A stretch of DNA of 64,000 nt, taken from contig NZ_CP012945.1 in the NCBI RefSeq assembly GCF_001402915.1, positions 3,201,501 to 3,265,500 on the forward strand. Direction: 5' to 3'. The DNA is from Devosia sp. A16. GTDB lineage: Bacteria > Pseudomonadota > Alphaproteobacteria > Rhizobiales > Devosiaceae. The position numbers and the translations under genes were made by a program. Shown here piece after piece: positions 9,277-17,482 of the stretch; the stretch's first letter is position 1, and each line of letters begins with the position of its first letter. The notes below the pieces were generated by a model. The model was not told the DNA's origin and made no database searches. It saw nothing but the letters and a program-made list of their open reading frames with translations.

Positions 9277-10868
9277 GCCAGTGCCCTCCACTGATAGAGC
9301 CAGGTTTCGCTGATCGTCCGGCCGGAGCTGACGATGTTGGCCTTGAGCTCGACCGGTTCGGTACCATCGATCATCACGTCGAGAGCCAGCCGCCACACAC
9401 CGTTGGCTTCGACCTTCGACAGCGCCGTTGAGACGATTTCGCCGGCGCTCGCGGTGGCGACCACGTCGAGCTTGGCCTCGGTCGGCATCGCCGTCAGTTC
9501 GCCGCCGGCGAAGTCGATCACGAATTTCCTGAGCTTCACGTCATTGGCGACGCCCGACACCCCGCCCTGGCCGGCACGGGTTTCGACCACATGCGCCAGC
9601 GGGGCATCGTCCTTGGGCAACAGGTCGCCCCAGATCAGCCGATAGTGGAATTCCCTGCTGTCACCGGCCCTGATCGGGTCGGAGGGGATCCAGAAGGCCA
9701 CGATATTGTCTTCGGCTTCGAGCCGTGACGGAGCCTCGATCAGCCGGACGCTGCCCTGGCCCCAATCGCCCACCGGCTCGACCCGCGCCGACGGCCGGCG
9801 CTCGTAATGCGCCCCGGCATCCTGGTAGGTCTCGAAGCTGCGATCGCGCTGGTAAAGGCCGAAGGCGCGCGGGTTGTTCTCCCACAGGTAGGAGTTGCCT
9901 ATCCCAGGCGTATTGTTGAGCGGCCGCCAGAACACCTCGCCGCCATCGCGCTCGACGATCAGCCCGTTGCTGTCATGCACCTGCGGACGGTAGTCGTCGA
10001 AGCTCGAGCGGTTGGTCTCGGCGAACAGGAACATCGAGGTGAGCGGCGCAATGCCGATCTCGCCGATATCGGCGCGGAAGAACAGGCGCGCCGTGATATC
10101 GATCACCGTCTCCTGCGCCGCATCGCTCGCCGGGGTGATCTCGAAGCGATAAGCGCCGGTAACGCTCGGGCCCTCGAGGCTGGCATAGGCGACCAGCGGC
10201 TTGCCCTCGCTCGGGCGCTCCAGCCAGAACGCCGAGAAGCGCGGGAATTCTTCCGGGCCGGATTGCCATGAGTTGACCGCGAGGCCGCGGGCGCTGAGCC
10301 CGTAAATGTTGTTCCGCCCCAGCGCGCGGAAATAGCTCGAGCCGAGGAACGAGACCAGCTCGTCCATCTTGTCGGGAACGTTCACCGGATAGTTGATGCG
10401 CACGCCGGCGATGCCGGGGAACGCCTCGGCAGCGGCCTCCTCGCCCATCGCCTTGTCGTAGAACAGGAAATCGGCGTTGGAGAAGCCGAACGGCGCGGCC
10501 TTGCCGTCGACCACCTCGAACACCCCAACCGGTTCCTTGAACAGCCAGCCCATCGGGAAGGCATGCACCTGGAAGCCCGAATTGTTGTCGAGCCAGCGCG
10601 CGTGCTGCGCATCGAACTGGATCTTGCGGTAGCCGTCATAGTCGAGGCCGGCAAACAGTTTCGGCAGCTCCGGCACCGCAGCGTTGAACGGCTCGGCCGC
10701 CTTCGCACGCATGCGCTCGGTCAGCACCTCATAGTCAAATGCCTCCGCCTGGCTCTCCTGGGCAAAGGCGACACGGGTTAGGGAGGTAGTGGAGAGCAGC
10801 GCGGCCGCTGCGGCGGCGGCCCGGAGAAAGGCTCGCCGATCGAGCCGATGGTAAGGAACAGAATACAT
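9273..10868 (-). CDS. opgG: Periplasmic glucans biosynthesis protein OpgG/OpgD
   Basis: This 531-residue exported protein has a Tat signal peptide (LDRRAFLRAA at about 9-18, a hydrophobic alanine run, then VAFAQE). The mature part is the OpgG beta-sandwich family (FDYEVLTERMRAKAAEPF..., FSNADFLFYDK, GLYQRDRSFETYQD, FHYRLIWGDLLP). It acts in the periplasm on glucan made by OpgH. ATG 10868 was chosen; a TTG six bases earlier also lies in frame. It is the first gene of the opgGHC operon. Confidence 0.93.
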   Translation of the reverse strand: MYSVPYHRLDRRAFLRAAAAAAALLSTTSLTRVAFAQESQAEAFDYEVLTERMRAKAAEPFNAAVPELPKLFAGLDYDGYRKIQFDAQHARWLDNNSGFQVHAFPMGWLFKEPVGVFEVVDGKAAPFGFSNADFLFYDKAMGEEAAAEAFPGIAGVRINYPVNVPDKMDELVSFLGSSYFRALGRNNIYGLSARGLAVNSWQSGPEEFPRFSAFWLERPSEGKPLVAYASLEGPSVTGAYRFEITPASDAAQETVIDITARLFFRADIGEIGIAPLTSMFLFAETNRSSFDDYRPQVHDSNGLIVERDGGEVFWRPLNNTPGIGNSYLWENNPRAFGLYQRDRSFETYQDAGAHYERRPSARVEPVGDWGQGSVRLIEAPSRLEAEDNIVAFWIPSDPIRAGDSREFHYRLIWGDLLPKDDAPLAHVVETRAGQGGVSGVANDVKLRKFVIDFAGGELTAMPTEAKLDVVATASAGEIVSTALSKVEANGVWRLALDVMIDGTEPVELKANIVSSGRTISETWLYQWRALA

Positions 10869-11027
10869 GCACAAACGCTATGGGAGGATCGCGACACCAA
10901 ACACGAAATCCGCAACGCCGTTGAGCGCCGAAAGTTGTTGCATAGGAGCTATGCACCTGCGGAATGGATATGATTTCGCCGCAATGCGTTAGGAGTTCTG
11001 GCTGTTTCCGCACCCGGAATCCATGGA

Positions 11028-12188
11028 ATGAGCGACGCCGTCGCGCTTCGTCCCCCTCGAACCCTGCCGCTCGGCATTGTGCTGATCCTCGTCCCGCTGG
11101 CCTTGGCCATCGCGGGCCTCGTGATCCGCTATCTCGCGTTTGCCGCCACGGTTCCCGACGCTTCGATCGCCAGTTTCGCGCAGGGCATGTGCCGGTGGGA
11201 TTGCTCCTGGTACGTCAAGCTTTCGCAGACCGGCTACGATCCCTTCCCGGTACCGACGATGATCAATGCCGGCAACTGGGCGTTCTTCCCGCTCTATCCC
11301 ATCCTCGTCGCCATCGTCCGCACCCTGACCGGACTCGAGACCATCGTTGCGGCCACCGCCTTGTCGATCATTCTTTGCATCGCCTCGGCCCGCGTCGCCT
11401 GGCCGCTGCTCGGCAAGGATCTGCGCGCTTACACCCTGTTCTCGGCTTTCCTGTTGGCCGGGCCGTTCTCGATCTGGTTCACCACCTTCTACACCGAGGT
11501 GCTGTTCCTGTTTCTGACGCTTTGCGTCTTTGCCGCGCTGCAGAAGCGGCGGTTCCTGCTGGCCGGCCTGTTCGCTGCGCTGCTGTCCGCCACTCGCATT
11601 GTCGGCGTGTTCATCGTCTTCGCCATCCTGATCGAGCTCTGGCAGGCGCACCGTAGCAACGGCGGCAGCTGGCGCGACTTCGTTCCTGCGGTGCTGAAGC
11701 GGCCCGAGCATTTGCTGGCGCTGTTCATCGCGCCGCTCGGCCTCTTCGCCTACATGGCCTATCTGCATTTCCACATCGGCGACGCCCTCGCCTTCAGCCA
11801 CGTGCAGCGGGCCTGGTCACGGCCCACCGGCCTGCCGCCGGTCTTTGTCTGGAACGCGCTGACCAGCTTCCCGAAAGAGGGCTGGGTGCCCACGCCATCG
11901 CAGCAGCTTGCCGTCGCCGTCCTCGTCGGCTACGGGCTCTCGATCCTCCTGCTGGTCAGGAAGCGTTACGGCATGGCGGTCTATTCGCTGATCTGCCTCA
12001 CTCTGCCGCTGTTCGCCGGCATGGCCTCGGTGCTGCGCTTCACCGCGGCGCTCGCGCCGATGCCGTTGCTGCTCACCGAGCTGCTGGCCAGTCGCCGCTG
12101 GCTGTTCGCCCTGGCGCTGCTCGGCCTGCTCACCGCCGGCTACTTCACCACCATCGGCTGGCTGACGGGGTACCTGAGCCTTGTCTAG
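11028..12188 (+). CDS. GT-C fold membrane glycosyltransferase (PIG-V / mannosyltransferase-like)
   Basis: This 386-residue protein has about 10 transmembrane helices. The first periplasmic loop carries CRWDCSWYVKLSQTGYDP (55-72), the acidic W-D...WY...GY motif of PIG-V-like GT-C transferases. These enzymes use lipid-linked sugars on the outer face of the inner membrane. Acceptor and donor are unknown. It is divergent from opgG, and its stop overlaps the TTG start of the following membrane protein, which suggests that the two act together. Confidence 0.7.
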   Translation: MSDAVALRPPRTLPLGIVLILVPLALAIAGLVIRYLAFAATVPDASIASFAQGMCRWDCSWYVKLSQTGYDPFPVPTMINAGNWAFFPLYPILVAIVRTLTGLETIVAATALSIILCIASARVAWPLLGKDLRAYTLFSAFLLAGPFSIWFTTFYTEVLFLFLTLCVFAALQKRRFLLAGLFAALLSATRIVGVFIVFAILIELWQAHRSNGGSWRDFVPAVLKRPEHLLALFIAPLGLFAYMAYLHFHIGDALAFSHVQRAWSRPTGLPPVFVWNALTSFPKEGWVPTPSQQLAVAVLVGYGLSILLLVRKRYGMAVYSLICLTLPLFAGMASVLRFTAALAPMPLLLTELLASRRWLFALALLGLLTAGYFTTIGWLTGYLSLV

Positions 12189-12771
12189 TGCCCTCCGCCT
12201 CGGTGCCTATCTGCTTGTCGGTCTCGTCGCGCTGTTCGAACTCGGCGTGGTCTGGCTGATGCTGCACCCCGATGTGTCGCCCGACTATCGCGCCTACTAC
12301 ATCGACAAGACCACCACCTGCCTGAACCAGCCGGTAAGCGGCAGCTATCGACTCGGCACCGTCATTGCCTTCACTCCCGAGGGAGCCGATGCCGCCAAGC
12401 CGATCCGGGTCTGCGGCTGGGAGGGACCGGCCGGCGACGGCACCCATGCGGTGGGCACCAGCGCCCGGCTCCGCTTCGTCTATGCCCAGCCCGCCACCGC
12501 GCTGACGCTGCAGCTCTCGCTGGTGGCGGTCAAGAAGGCCGACCTGGTCGTGCCTCAGGATGTCGAGGTTATCGCCAATGGCAAGCTGCTCGATACCCTG
12601 AGTCTCAACGCGCCGGTCCCACAGCAGTTTTCGCTGTCGCTGCCTGCACCATCCGATGGCCGCCTCGAACTCGAACTGCGCTTTCCCGATGCGGTGCAGA
12701 TGGGGCCGACCGACCCCGACAATCGCCTGCGCTCGATCAAGCTGATCTCCGCCGCGCTCCTCCCCGCCTGA
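12181..12771 (+). CDS. Membrane-anchored protein of unknown function, partner of the GT-C protein
   Basis: This 196-residue protein has one N-terminal helix (LLVGLVALFELGVVWLML) and a periplasmic, beta-rich domain with no family I recognise (RLRFVYAQPATALTLQLSL..., VEVIANGKLLDTLSL). Such jelly-roll-like domains often accompany or follow GT-C transferases. The proposed start is TTG at 12181, which overlaps the previous gene by 8 bases. No ATG occurs early in this frame, so translation is probably coupled. Confidence 0.65.
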   Translation: MSSALRLGAYLLVGLVALFELGVVWLMLHPDVSPDYRAYYIDKTTTCLNQPVSGSYRLGTVIAFTPEGADAAKPIRVCGWEGPAGDGTHAVGTSARLRFVYAQPATALTLQLSLVAVKKADLVVPQDVEVIANGKLLDTLSLNAPVPQQFSLSLPAPSDGRLELELRFPDAVQMGPTDPDNRLRSIKLISAALLPA

Positions 12772-12874
12772 CCGGGCATAGGATCTGCCGGCCTCTCACC
12801 GCTTGCAAGGCCGGCGCATCCTGCTCTCCGCTCAACCGGCTTCGCTGGTCCCTCTTGTTCCCGACAGTTTCCTT

Positions 12875-12886
12875 AACCGATCGGTT
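12875..12886. promoter_or_regulatory. Palindrome AACCGATCGGTT overlapping a -35 box
   Basis: This is a perfect 12-base palindrome whose right end overlaps the TTGACA of the SRPBCC/ArsR operon promoter. It could be a second operator or a site for another regulator; nothing in the sequence names one. Confidence 0.35.
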
Positions 12887-12913
12887 GACAAGCCGGTTTG
12901 GGAGAAGTATTCA
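12885..12913 (+). promoter_or_regulatory. Sigma-70 type promoter of the ArsR/SRPBCC operon
   Basis: The -35 box is TTGACA (12885-12890), followed by a 17-base spacer and the -10 box TATTCA (12908-12913). The start codon of the first gene is 31 bases after the -10 box. The -10 box overlaps the left end of the 31-bp palindrome, so a bound repressor would block the polymerase. Confidence 0.65.
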
Positions 12914-12941
12914 ACCAATAAGTTATCAACTTAAAGGTTGA
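12911..12941. promoter_or_regulatory. 31-bp operator palindrome, probable ArsR-family binding site
   Basis: The left half is TCAACCAATAAGTT, the centre is ATC, and the right half is AACTTAAAGGTTGA. The arms match at 13 of 14 positions. It lies between the -10 box and the start codon of the first gene of an operon that encodes an ArsR regulator at 14325. Length and position fit a dimer operator of that regulator, giving autoregulation. Binding is inferred. Confidence 0.65.
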
Positions 12942-12944
12942 GAA

Positions 12945-13493
12945 ATGGACGGCATCGAACTTTCCGGCAGCGCCCCGACCAACACTTCCGCCGTCACCAC
13001 GCCGGCCAACCATCCGGTGATCCTGATCGCCCGCAGCTTCGAAGCGCCGCGCACGCTGGTCTGGCGCTGCTACACCGAGCCCCGCCACCTGGTGCATTTC
13101 TGGGGGCCCAGAGGCGCCTCCAATCCGGTGAGCGAGGTCGATCTGCGGGTAGGCGGCGCCTGGCGCCAGGTGATGCGTTTCGCCTCGGGCAACGAGTACG
13201 ACTACACCAGCGCCTATCTCGAGATTTCGCCGGTGGAGCGGCTGGCCTGGCGCGATGCGCCCAACGGCTACCGCTTCGGCGACGAACTGCCGCCGGCCGA
13301 AATGGTCACCGAGATGACCCTGGCTGAAGCCGGTCGACTGACCGAGGTGCGCATCACGGTCCGCTTCATCTCGCTGGCGGCGCGCGACGAGGCCATCAGC
13401 CGCGGCTTTGCCACCACCGTCTCGGAAGGCAGCGACAAGCTCGACCTCTACCTTTTCACCCTCAGCGCCACCGCGGCGTTCCAGCAGGAGTAA
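12945..13493 (+). CDS. SRPBCC / AHSA1-like ligand-binding domain protein
   Basis: This 182-residue protein shows the AHSA1 (Aha1-like START fold) pattern: ILIARSFEAPRTLVWRCYTEPRHLVHFWGP near the start, then LRVGGAWRQVMRFASG. These proteins form a deep hydrophobic pocket for a small molecule; the ligand is unknown. About 20 low-complexity residues precede the fold. It is the first gene behind the promoter and operator at 12885-12941. The two other SRPBCC genes downstream (14941 and 15436) resemble it, so the set probably arose by duplication. Confidence 0.85.
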   Translation: MDGIELSGSAPTNTSAVTTPANHPVILIARSFEAPRTLVWRCYTEPRHLVHFWGPRGASNPVSEVDLRVGGAWRQVMRFASGNEYDYTSAYLEISPVERLAWRDAPNGYRFGDELPPAEMVTEMTLAEAGRLTEVRITVRFISLAARDEAISRGFATTVSEGSDKLDLYLFTLSATAAFQQE

Positions 13494-13498
13494 GCGCC

Positions 13499-14308
13499 AT
13501 GAACACCTTCGTCTCTCGCGACGGCACCAGGATCGCCTACGACGTACGTGGCTCCGGCCCGGCCGTGATCCTGATCGATGGCGCCTGGTGCGGCCGCAAC
13601 ATGGGCCCGATGCCCAAGCTGGCGCCGCTGCTCGCTCCACATTTCACCGTCTACAACTATGACCGGCGCAGCCGCGGCGACAGCGACCTGTCGACCGACT
13701 ATTCGCCCGATCGCGAATACGAGGACCTTGCCGCGCTGATCGATATCGCTGGCGGTTCGGCCAGCCTCTACGGCACGTCGTCGGGTGGAGCGCTGGCGCT
13801 GTTCGCCGCCGCGCGCGGCCTGCCGGTCGACCGGCTGGCGATCTTCGAGCCGCCCTTCACCGATGTTCCCGGTGGCAAGCCGATGCCGGCGGGCTACCAG
13901 GCCGAAGTCGAACGACTGGTGCGCGAGGACCGGCGGCCGGAGCTCGCCAGGTTCTTCATGGTCAAGATGATCGGCATGCCGGCGATCATGATGCCGATGA
14001 TGCGGCTCAACCCGCACTGGAAGGCGATGATGCACAATGCCCCCAGCCTGCCGCACGATACCGCGGTGATGGAAGGCTACGGCTTCCCGACGGAGGCGGC
14101 CCGCTCGATCCGCGTTCCGACCATCGTCATGAGCGGCGACAAGACCTTCAAGCAGTTGAAGGAACCGGTGCGCCTTGCCCGCGAGACCAGCCCCGGCGCG
14201 CGTTTTGCCTCGCTGCCTGGCCAGAGCCACGATGCGGCAGCCGAGCTCGTCGCCCCGGTGCTGATCGACTTCTTCTCCGGCGCCGACACCGCGCGCGCTG
14301 CTGCCTGA
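13499..14308 (+). CDS. Alpha/beta hydrolase
   Basis: This 269-residue cytosolic alpha/beta-hydrolase has a nucleophile elbow GTSSGG (Ser in SLYGTSSGGALALF) and an acid in VMSGDKT. The C-terminal His lies in LPGQSHDAAAE. The oxyanion region is LIDGAWCGR in place of the usual HG motif. The substrate is unknown. It lies 5 bases after the first SRPBCC gene and 16 before arsR, in one operon. Confidence 0.85.
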   Translation: MNTFVSRDGTRIAYDVRGSGPAVILIDGAWCGRNMGPMPKLAPLLAPHFTVYNYDRRSRGDSDLSTDYSPDREYEDLAALIDIAGGSASLYGTSSGGALALFAAARGLPVDRLAIFEPPFTDVPGGKPMPAGYQAEVERLVREDRRPELARFFMVKMIGMPAIMMPMMRLNPHWKAMMHNAPSLPHDTAVMEGYGFPTEAARSIRVPTIVMSGDKTFKQLKEPVRLARETSPGARFASLPGQSHDAAAELVAPVLIDFFSGADTARAAA

Positions 14309-14324
14309 CTCCGAGAGACCTGCA

Positions 14325-14669
14325 ATGACCGACCACTTGTCCACGACGCTCGCTGCTCTCGCCGACCCCACCCGCCGCGGCATCCTCGCCCGGCTGGCGC
14401 TGGGCGAGGCGACAGTCAGCGAATTGGCCGAGCCCTACGACATGTCGATGGCCGCCGTATCCAAGCACCTCAAGGTGCTGGAAAAGGCGGGGCTGATCTC
14501 CCGCGGCAAGGAAGCCCAGTGGCGTCCCTGCCGGCTCGAGGCGGCCCCGATGGCCGAGGTCGCGGACTGGGTCGAGAACTACCGCCGCTTCTGGGACGAG
14601 AGCCTCGATCGCCTCGGCGATTACCTGGCCGAACTGCAGAAGGGAGATCCTGGCGGCTCCCGGAACTAG
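14325..14669 (+). CDS. ArsR-family transcriptional regulator
   Basis: This 114-residue winged-helix regulator has TLAALADPTRRGILARLALGEATVSELA, followed by the recognition helix MSMAAVSKHLKVLEKAGLI. It lacks the CxC metal site of ArsR/SmtB, as is normal for ArsR proteins paired with SRPBCC genes. It probably represses its own operon through the palindrome at 12911-12941. Its C-terminus (RFWDESLDRLGDYLAELQ) is echoed in a truncated second copy at 14761-14940. Confidence 0.9.
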   Translation: MTDHLSTTLAALADPTRRGILARLALGEATVSELAEPYDMSMAAVSKHLKVLEKAGLISRGKEAQWRPCRLEAAPMAEVADWVENYRRFWDESLDRLGDYLAELQKGDPGGSRN

Positions 14670-14671
14670 GC

Positions 14672-14721
14672 GGAGCGTGATCAGCAAAAGTTCCGAGACT
14701 TTTGCGGTTCGATCGCGCGAC
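14672..14721. repeat. Hairpin repeat, AGCAAAAGT family, copy 2
   Basis: This copy matches the element at 4918-4966 almost throughout, including the hairpin arms GCAAAAGT / ACTTTTGC and the tail GGTTCGATCGCGCGAC. It directly follows the arsR stop, so it may work as a processing or termination hairpin inside the operon. Confidence 0.7.
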
Positions 14722-14760
14722 CAACTAGGAACTCTTCGGGGCCGCAGGGCCTGAAATCAG

Positions 14761-14940
14761 ATGCAGCGACCCAAGGTCATAGCGCTGTCGGACTACCGCC
14801 GGCAGCGCGACGGCGAAGCCTTGCGCCAGAACCTGGAGCAGGGCGCCGGAACACCACACTGGTTCGTACTTTACTGGCGGTACTGGGCTGAAAGCCTCGA
14901 TCGCCTCGACGCCTATCTCAAGCAACTCAAGGAGCTGAAA
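14761..14940 (+). pseudogene. C-terminal remnant of a second ArsR-type regulator
   Basis: The 60 residues encoded here end with YWRYWAESLDRLDAYLKQLK, clearly like the C-terminus of the intact ArsR upstream (RFWDESLDRLGDYLAELQ). No helix-turn-helix is left. The frame stays open into the next SRPBCC gene, so a fused 223-residue protein is possible. The ribosome binding site AAGGAGCTGAAA in front of ATG 14941 argues for separate translation of that gene. It is best read as the remains of a duplicated arsR-SRPBCC pair. Confidence 0.6.
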
Positions 14941-15432
14941 ATGGCACTCGACAACCTCAAGATCGATGCCCCGGCGAACGAACCCATCGTCATCGCCACC
15001 CGGGATTTCGCCGCGCCGCGCGCCCTGGTCTGGCGAGTGATGACCGAGCGCGAGCACGTCGCCCGCTGGTGGGGGACCGAGGGCCAGAGGAACGTCATCA
15101 CCGCGCTCGATGTGCGGCCGGGCGGCAAGTGGCGCATCGAGTCCCACGCCGCCGATGGCAATGTCTATATCTTCGTCGGCGAGTATCGCGAGGTGCACGA
15201 GCCCGAGAAGTTCGTCTGGACCTTCGGCATGGAGAACATGTTCTTCGGCAAGACGCTGGTCGAGACCCACACTTTCGAGGAAGACGGCGCCGTCACGCAC
15301 TACAGGTCAGTCTCCAACTACGACAGCATCGCCGATCGCGATGGGATGGTCGCCTCGGGAATGGAGAAGGGCATGCGCCACGGCTTCGCCGTCATGGACC
15401 AGCTGCTCGCCGAACTCACTCAAGAAGCCTGA
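14941..15432 (+). CDS. SRPBCC / AHSA1-like domain protein
   Basis: This 163-residue AHSA1-family protein has VIATRDFAAPRALVWRVMTE, HVARWWGTEG, LDVRPGGKWRI, and a C-terminal helix (MEKGMRHGFAVMDQLLAEL). The start at 14941 is set by AAGGAG nine bases upstream; a longer in-frame extension is an ArsR remnant. The pocket ligand is unknown. It is the second of three SRPBCC genes here. Confidence 0.85.
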   Translation: MALDNLKIDAPANEPIVIATRDFAAPRALVWRVMTEREHVARWWGTEGQRNVITALDVRPGGKWRIESHAADGNVYIFVGEYREVHEPEKFVWTFGMENMFFGKTLVETHTFEEDGAVTHYRSVSNYDSIADRDGMVASGMEKGMRHGFAVMDQLLAELTQEA

Positions 15433-15435
15433 CCC

Positions 15436-15933
15436 ATGCTCCCCGACCTCACCACCATCCCTTCCGACCGCCGGCTCGAGATCGAGCGCGAGTTCGATGC
15501 GCCGCGCGAGCTGGTCTGGATGATGTTCGCCGATCCGTACCACCTGAGCCGGTGGTGGGGTCCCAAGGGCTTCACCAACCCTGTCGTCGAGCTCGACCTT
15601 CGCCCCGGTGGCCGCTGGTACCATGTGATGCGCGGTCCCGACGGCAAGGACTATCCCGCCGACAGCGAGTTCATCGAGGTGACCCCGCCCGAGCGGATCG
15701 TCTATCGCAACCGCCAGCTCGAGGCGGAAGCTTTCGGCAACAATCCGCCACCGAGCTTCTTGCGGGTCATCACCCTGACCGATCTCGGCGATGGCCGCAC
15801 CCGGCTGACGCTGGATGCCTATTTCGACACCGCCGCCAACAAGGACGCCGTCGTCCGTCGCGGCTTCCGCGAGGGCGTGCTGGAGAGCTTCGACAAGCTC
15901 GCCGTCCACCTGATGACTGGAGCAGGCAAATGA
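15436..15933 (+). CDS. SRPBCC / AHSA1-like domain protein
   Basis: This 165-residue member of the AHSA1 family has LEIEREFDAPRELVWMMFADPYHLSRWWGPKGF, LDLRPGGRWYHVMRG and a C-terminal helix ending FDKLAVHLMTG. It starts 3 bases after the previous stop, and its own stop overlaps the next ATG (ATGA), so the genes are translationally coupled. It probably binds a small hydrophobic ligand. Confidence 0.85.
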   Translation: MLPDLTTIPSDRRLEIEREFDAPRELVWMMFADPYHLSRWWGPKGFTNPVVELDLRPGGRWYHVMRGPDGKDYPADSEFIEVTPPERIVYRNRQLEAEAFGNNPPPSFLRVITLTDLGDGRTRLTLDAYFDTAANKDAVVRRGFREGVLESFDKLAVHLMTGAGK

Positions 15934-16364
15934 AGTTCGTGACCACGATCCTCCAATCCGGCAACAATACCGGCATCATCGTGCCCCCTGAAGTGCGCGA
16001 CGCGCTCAATGGCGGCAAGAATCCGCTGGTCGTCGTCAGCCTCGCCGGCCACACCTGGCGCAGCAAGGTGGCGACCATGGGCGAGCACCTGCTGGTCGGC
16101 GTCAGCGCCGAGATCCGCGGCATCACCGGGGTGAGGGGCAACCAGACGCACGAGGTCGAGCTGGTCCTCGACGACCAGCCTCGCATCGTCGAGGCTCCCG
16201 GCGACCTGCAGGCCGCCCTCGACGCCGATCCGGTGGCGCTGGCCGCGTGGAACAAGCTCGCTCCCAGCCACAAGAAGGCCCACGTCACCGCCATCGAAGG
16301 CGCCAAAGCCCCGGAGACGAGGCTCCGGCGCGTCCAGAAGGCCATCGAAATGCTGACCAGCTAG
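15930..16364 (+). CDS. DUF1905 / YdeI (OmdA-like) protein
   Basis: This 144-residue protein has an N-terminal DUF1905 beta-barrel (KFVTTILQSGNNTGIIVPPEVRDAL..., HTWRSKVATMGEHLLVGVSAEIRGI) and a C-terminal YdeI/OmdA helical tail (LAAWNKLAPSHKKAHVTAIEGAKAPETRLRRVQKAIEML, the typical W..L.P.H....V..I..AK.PETR..R pattern). The function of the family is poorly known. It closes the SRPBCC operon and overlaps the gene before it by 4 bases. Confidence 0.85.
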   Translation: MKFVTTILQSGNNTGIIVPPEVRDALNGGKNPLVVVSLAGHTWRSKVATMGEHLLVGVSAEIRGITGVRGNQTHEVELVLDDQPRIVEAPGDLQAALDADPVALAAWNKLAPSHKKAHVTAIEGAKAPETRLRRVQKAIEMLTS

Positions 16365-16376
16365 CAGAAGACCGCT

Positions 16377-16500
16377 CATCCGGCGCTATGCGCCACCTTC
16401 TCCCGTCGGGGAGAAGAACAGGCGCCGACCGTGCAGTCGGTGTTCCTCTCCCCGTCGGGGAGAGCGTGGACCGGCGAAGCCGGGACGGGTGAGGGGAGGA
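16377..16500. repeat. Composite palindromic intergenic repeat
   Basis: This stretch contains CCGGCGCTATGCGCC, the hairpin TTCTCCCGTCGGGGAGAA and a second hairpin CTCTCCCCGTCGGGGAGAG, followed by GGGTGAGGGG. It belongs to the same broad class as the repeats hit by the two IS110 elements. Confidence 0.6.
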
Positions 16501-16575
16501 ACCACAAAACTATCGGCCGAGCCAGCTCGCAACAGCGGGACCGGCGGAGCCATACCCAACTCAAGGAGACCACCA

Positions 16576-17472
16576 ATGCTACGTCGTACCGTCCTTGCCA
16601 TCGCCCTTCTCACCGGCTTTGCTTCCACCCTGCCGGTCCTGTCTGCAACTGCTCAACAAGGAACTGCTCCCATGCTCACCGCAACTACATCCGGCTATGT
16701 CCCCGTCACCGGCGGCAAGGTCTACTACGCCACCTATGGCGAGGGCGCGCCGCTCGTCCTGCTGCATGGCGGCCTGATGACCATCGAGGCCTTCGGCCCG
16801 GTGCTCTCCGGCTTTGCCGCCTCTCGCCAGGTGATCGCCGTCGAGGCACAGGGGCACGGCCACACCGGCCCGCTCGACCGTCCGATGAGCTTCGACAACA
16901 TGGCCGCCGACGTCGCCGCGGTAATCAAGTCACTGGGGCTCGAGAAGGTCGATGTCGTCGGCTATTCGATGGGCGGCACCATTGGCCTGCGCCTGGCGCT
17001 GGCCCACCCCGAGCTGGTCGACAAACTGGTCATCGCCTCGGCGCCCTTCGCCTTTGCCGGCTGGCACGACTACAACCAGCAGGGCATGCGGTCGCTGAAC
17101 GCCAGCCAGTTCGAGATGATGAAGCCCTCGCCGCTCTACCAGGGCTTTGCTGCGGTGAACCCCGACCCCGAGGTGAACTTCCCCAAGCTGCTCGACCAGA
17201 TGCAGTACATGGGCAAGGACTATGACTTCTCCGCCGACATCCCCAATCTCAAGGTCCCGACGCAACTGGTCTATGGCGATTGGGACGCGGTCCGCACCAG
17301 CCACGCGGCGAAGTTCTTCGAGCTGCTCGGCGGTGGCTTGCAGGATGCCCTCTGGGACGGCTCCGGCATGAACCAGAACCGCCTCGCCATCCTGCCGGGT
17401 GTCACCCACTACACCATGATGACCTCGCCCAAGCTGGTCGAAACCGCTCTGGCCTTCATCGACGCGAACTAG
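16576..17472 (+). CDS. Exported alpha/beta hydrolase
   Basis: This 298-residue protein has a Sec signal peptide (MLRRTVLAIALLTGFASTLPVLSATAQ). Its alpha/beta-hydrolase fold shows LLHGG, the nucleophile elbow GYSMGG, the acid in VYGDWDAV and the His in GVTHYTM. It acts outside the cytoplasm; its substrate is unknown. ATG 16576 follows AAGGAG by 6 bases. It is separated from the SRPBCC operon by a palindromic repeat and may have its own promoter. Confidence 0.85.
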   Translation: MLRRTVLAIALLTGFASTLPVLSATAQQGTAPMLTATTSGYVPVTGGKVYYATYGEGAPLVLLHGGLMTIEAFGPVLSGFAASRQVIAVEAQGHGHTGPLDRPMSFDNMAADVAAVIKSLGLEKVDVVGYSMGGTIGLRLALAHPELVDKLVIASAPFAFAGWHDYNQQGMRSLNASQFEMMKPSPLYQGFAAVNPDPEVNFPKLLDQMQYMGKDYDFSADIPNLKVPTQLVYGDWDAVRTSHAAKFFELLGGGLQDALWDGSGMNQNRLAILPGVTHYTMMTSPKLVETALAFIDAN

Positions 17473-17482
17473 ACCTGTGGAC

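Noticed and set aside
7189-9294. Open frame of about 700 codons opposite opgH
   Set aside because: It has no motif and overlaps three well-supported minus-strand genes.
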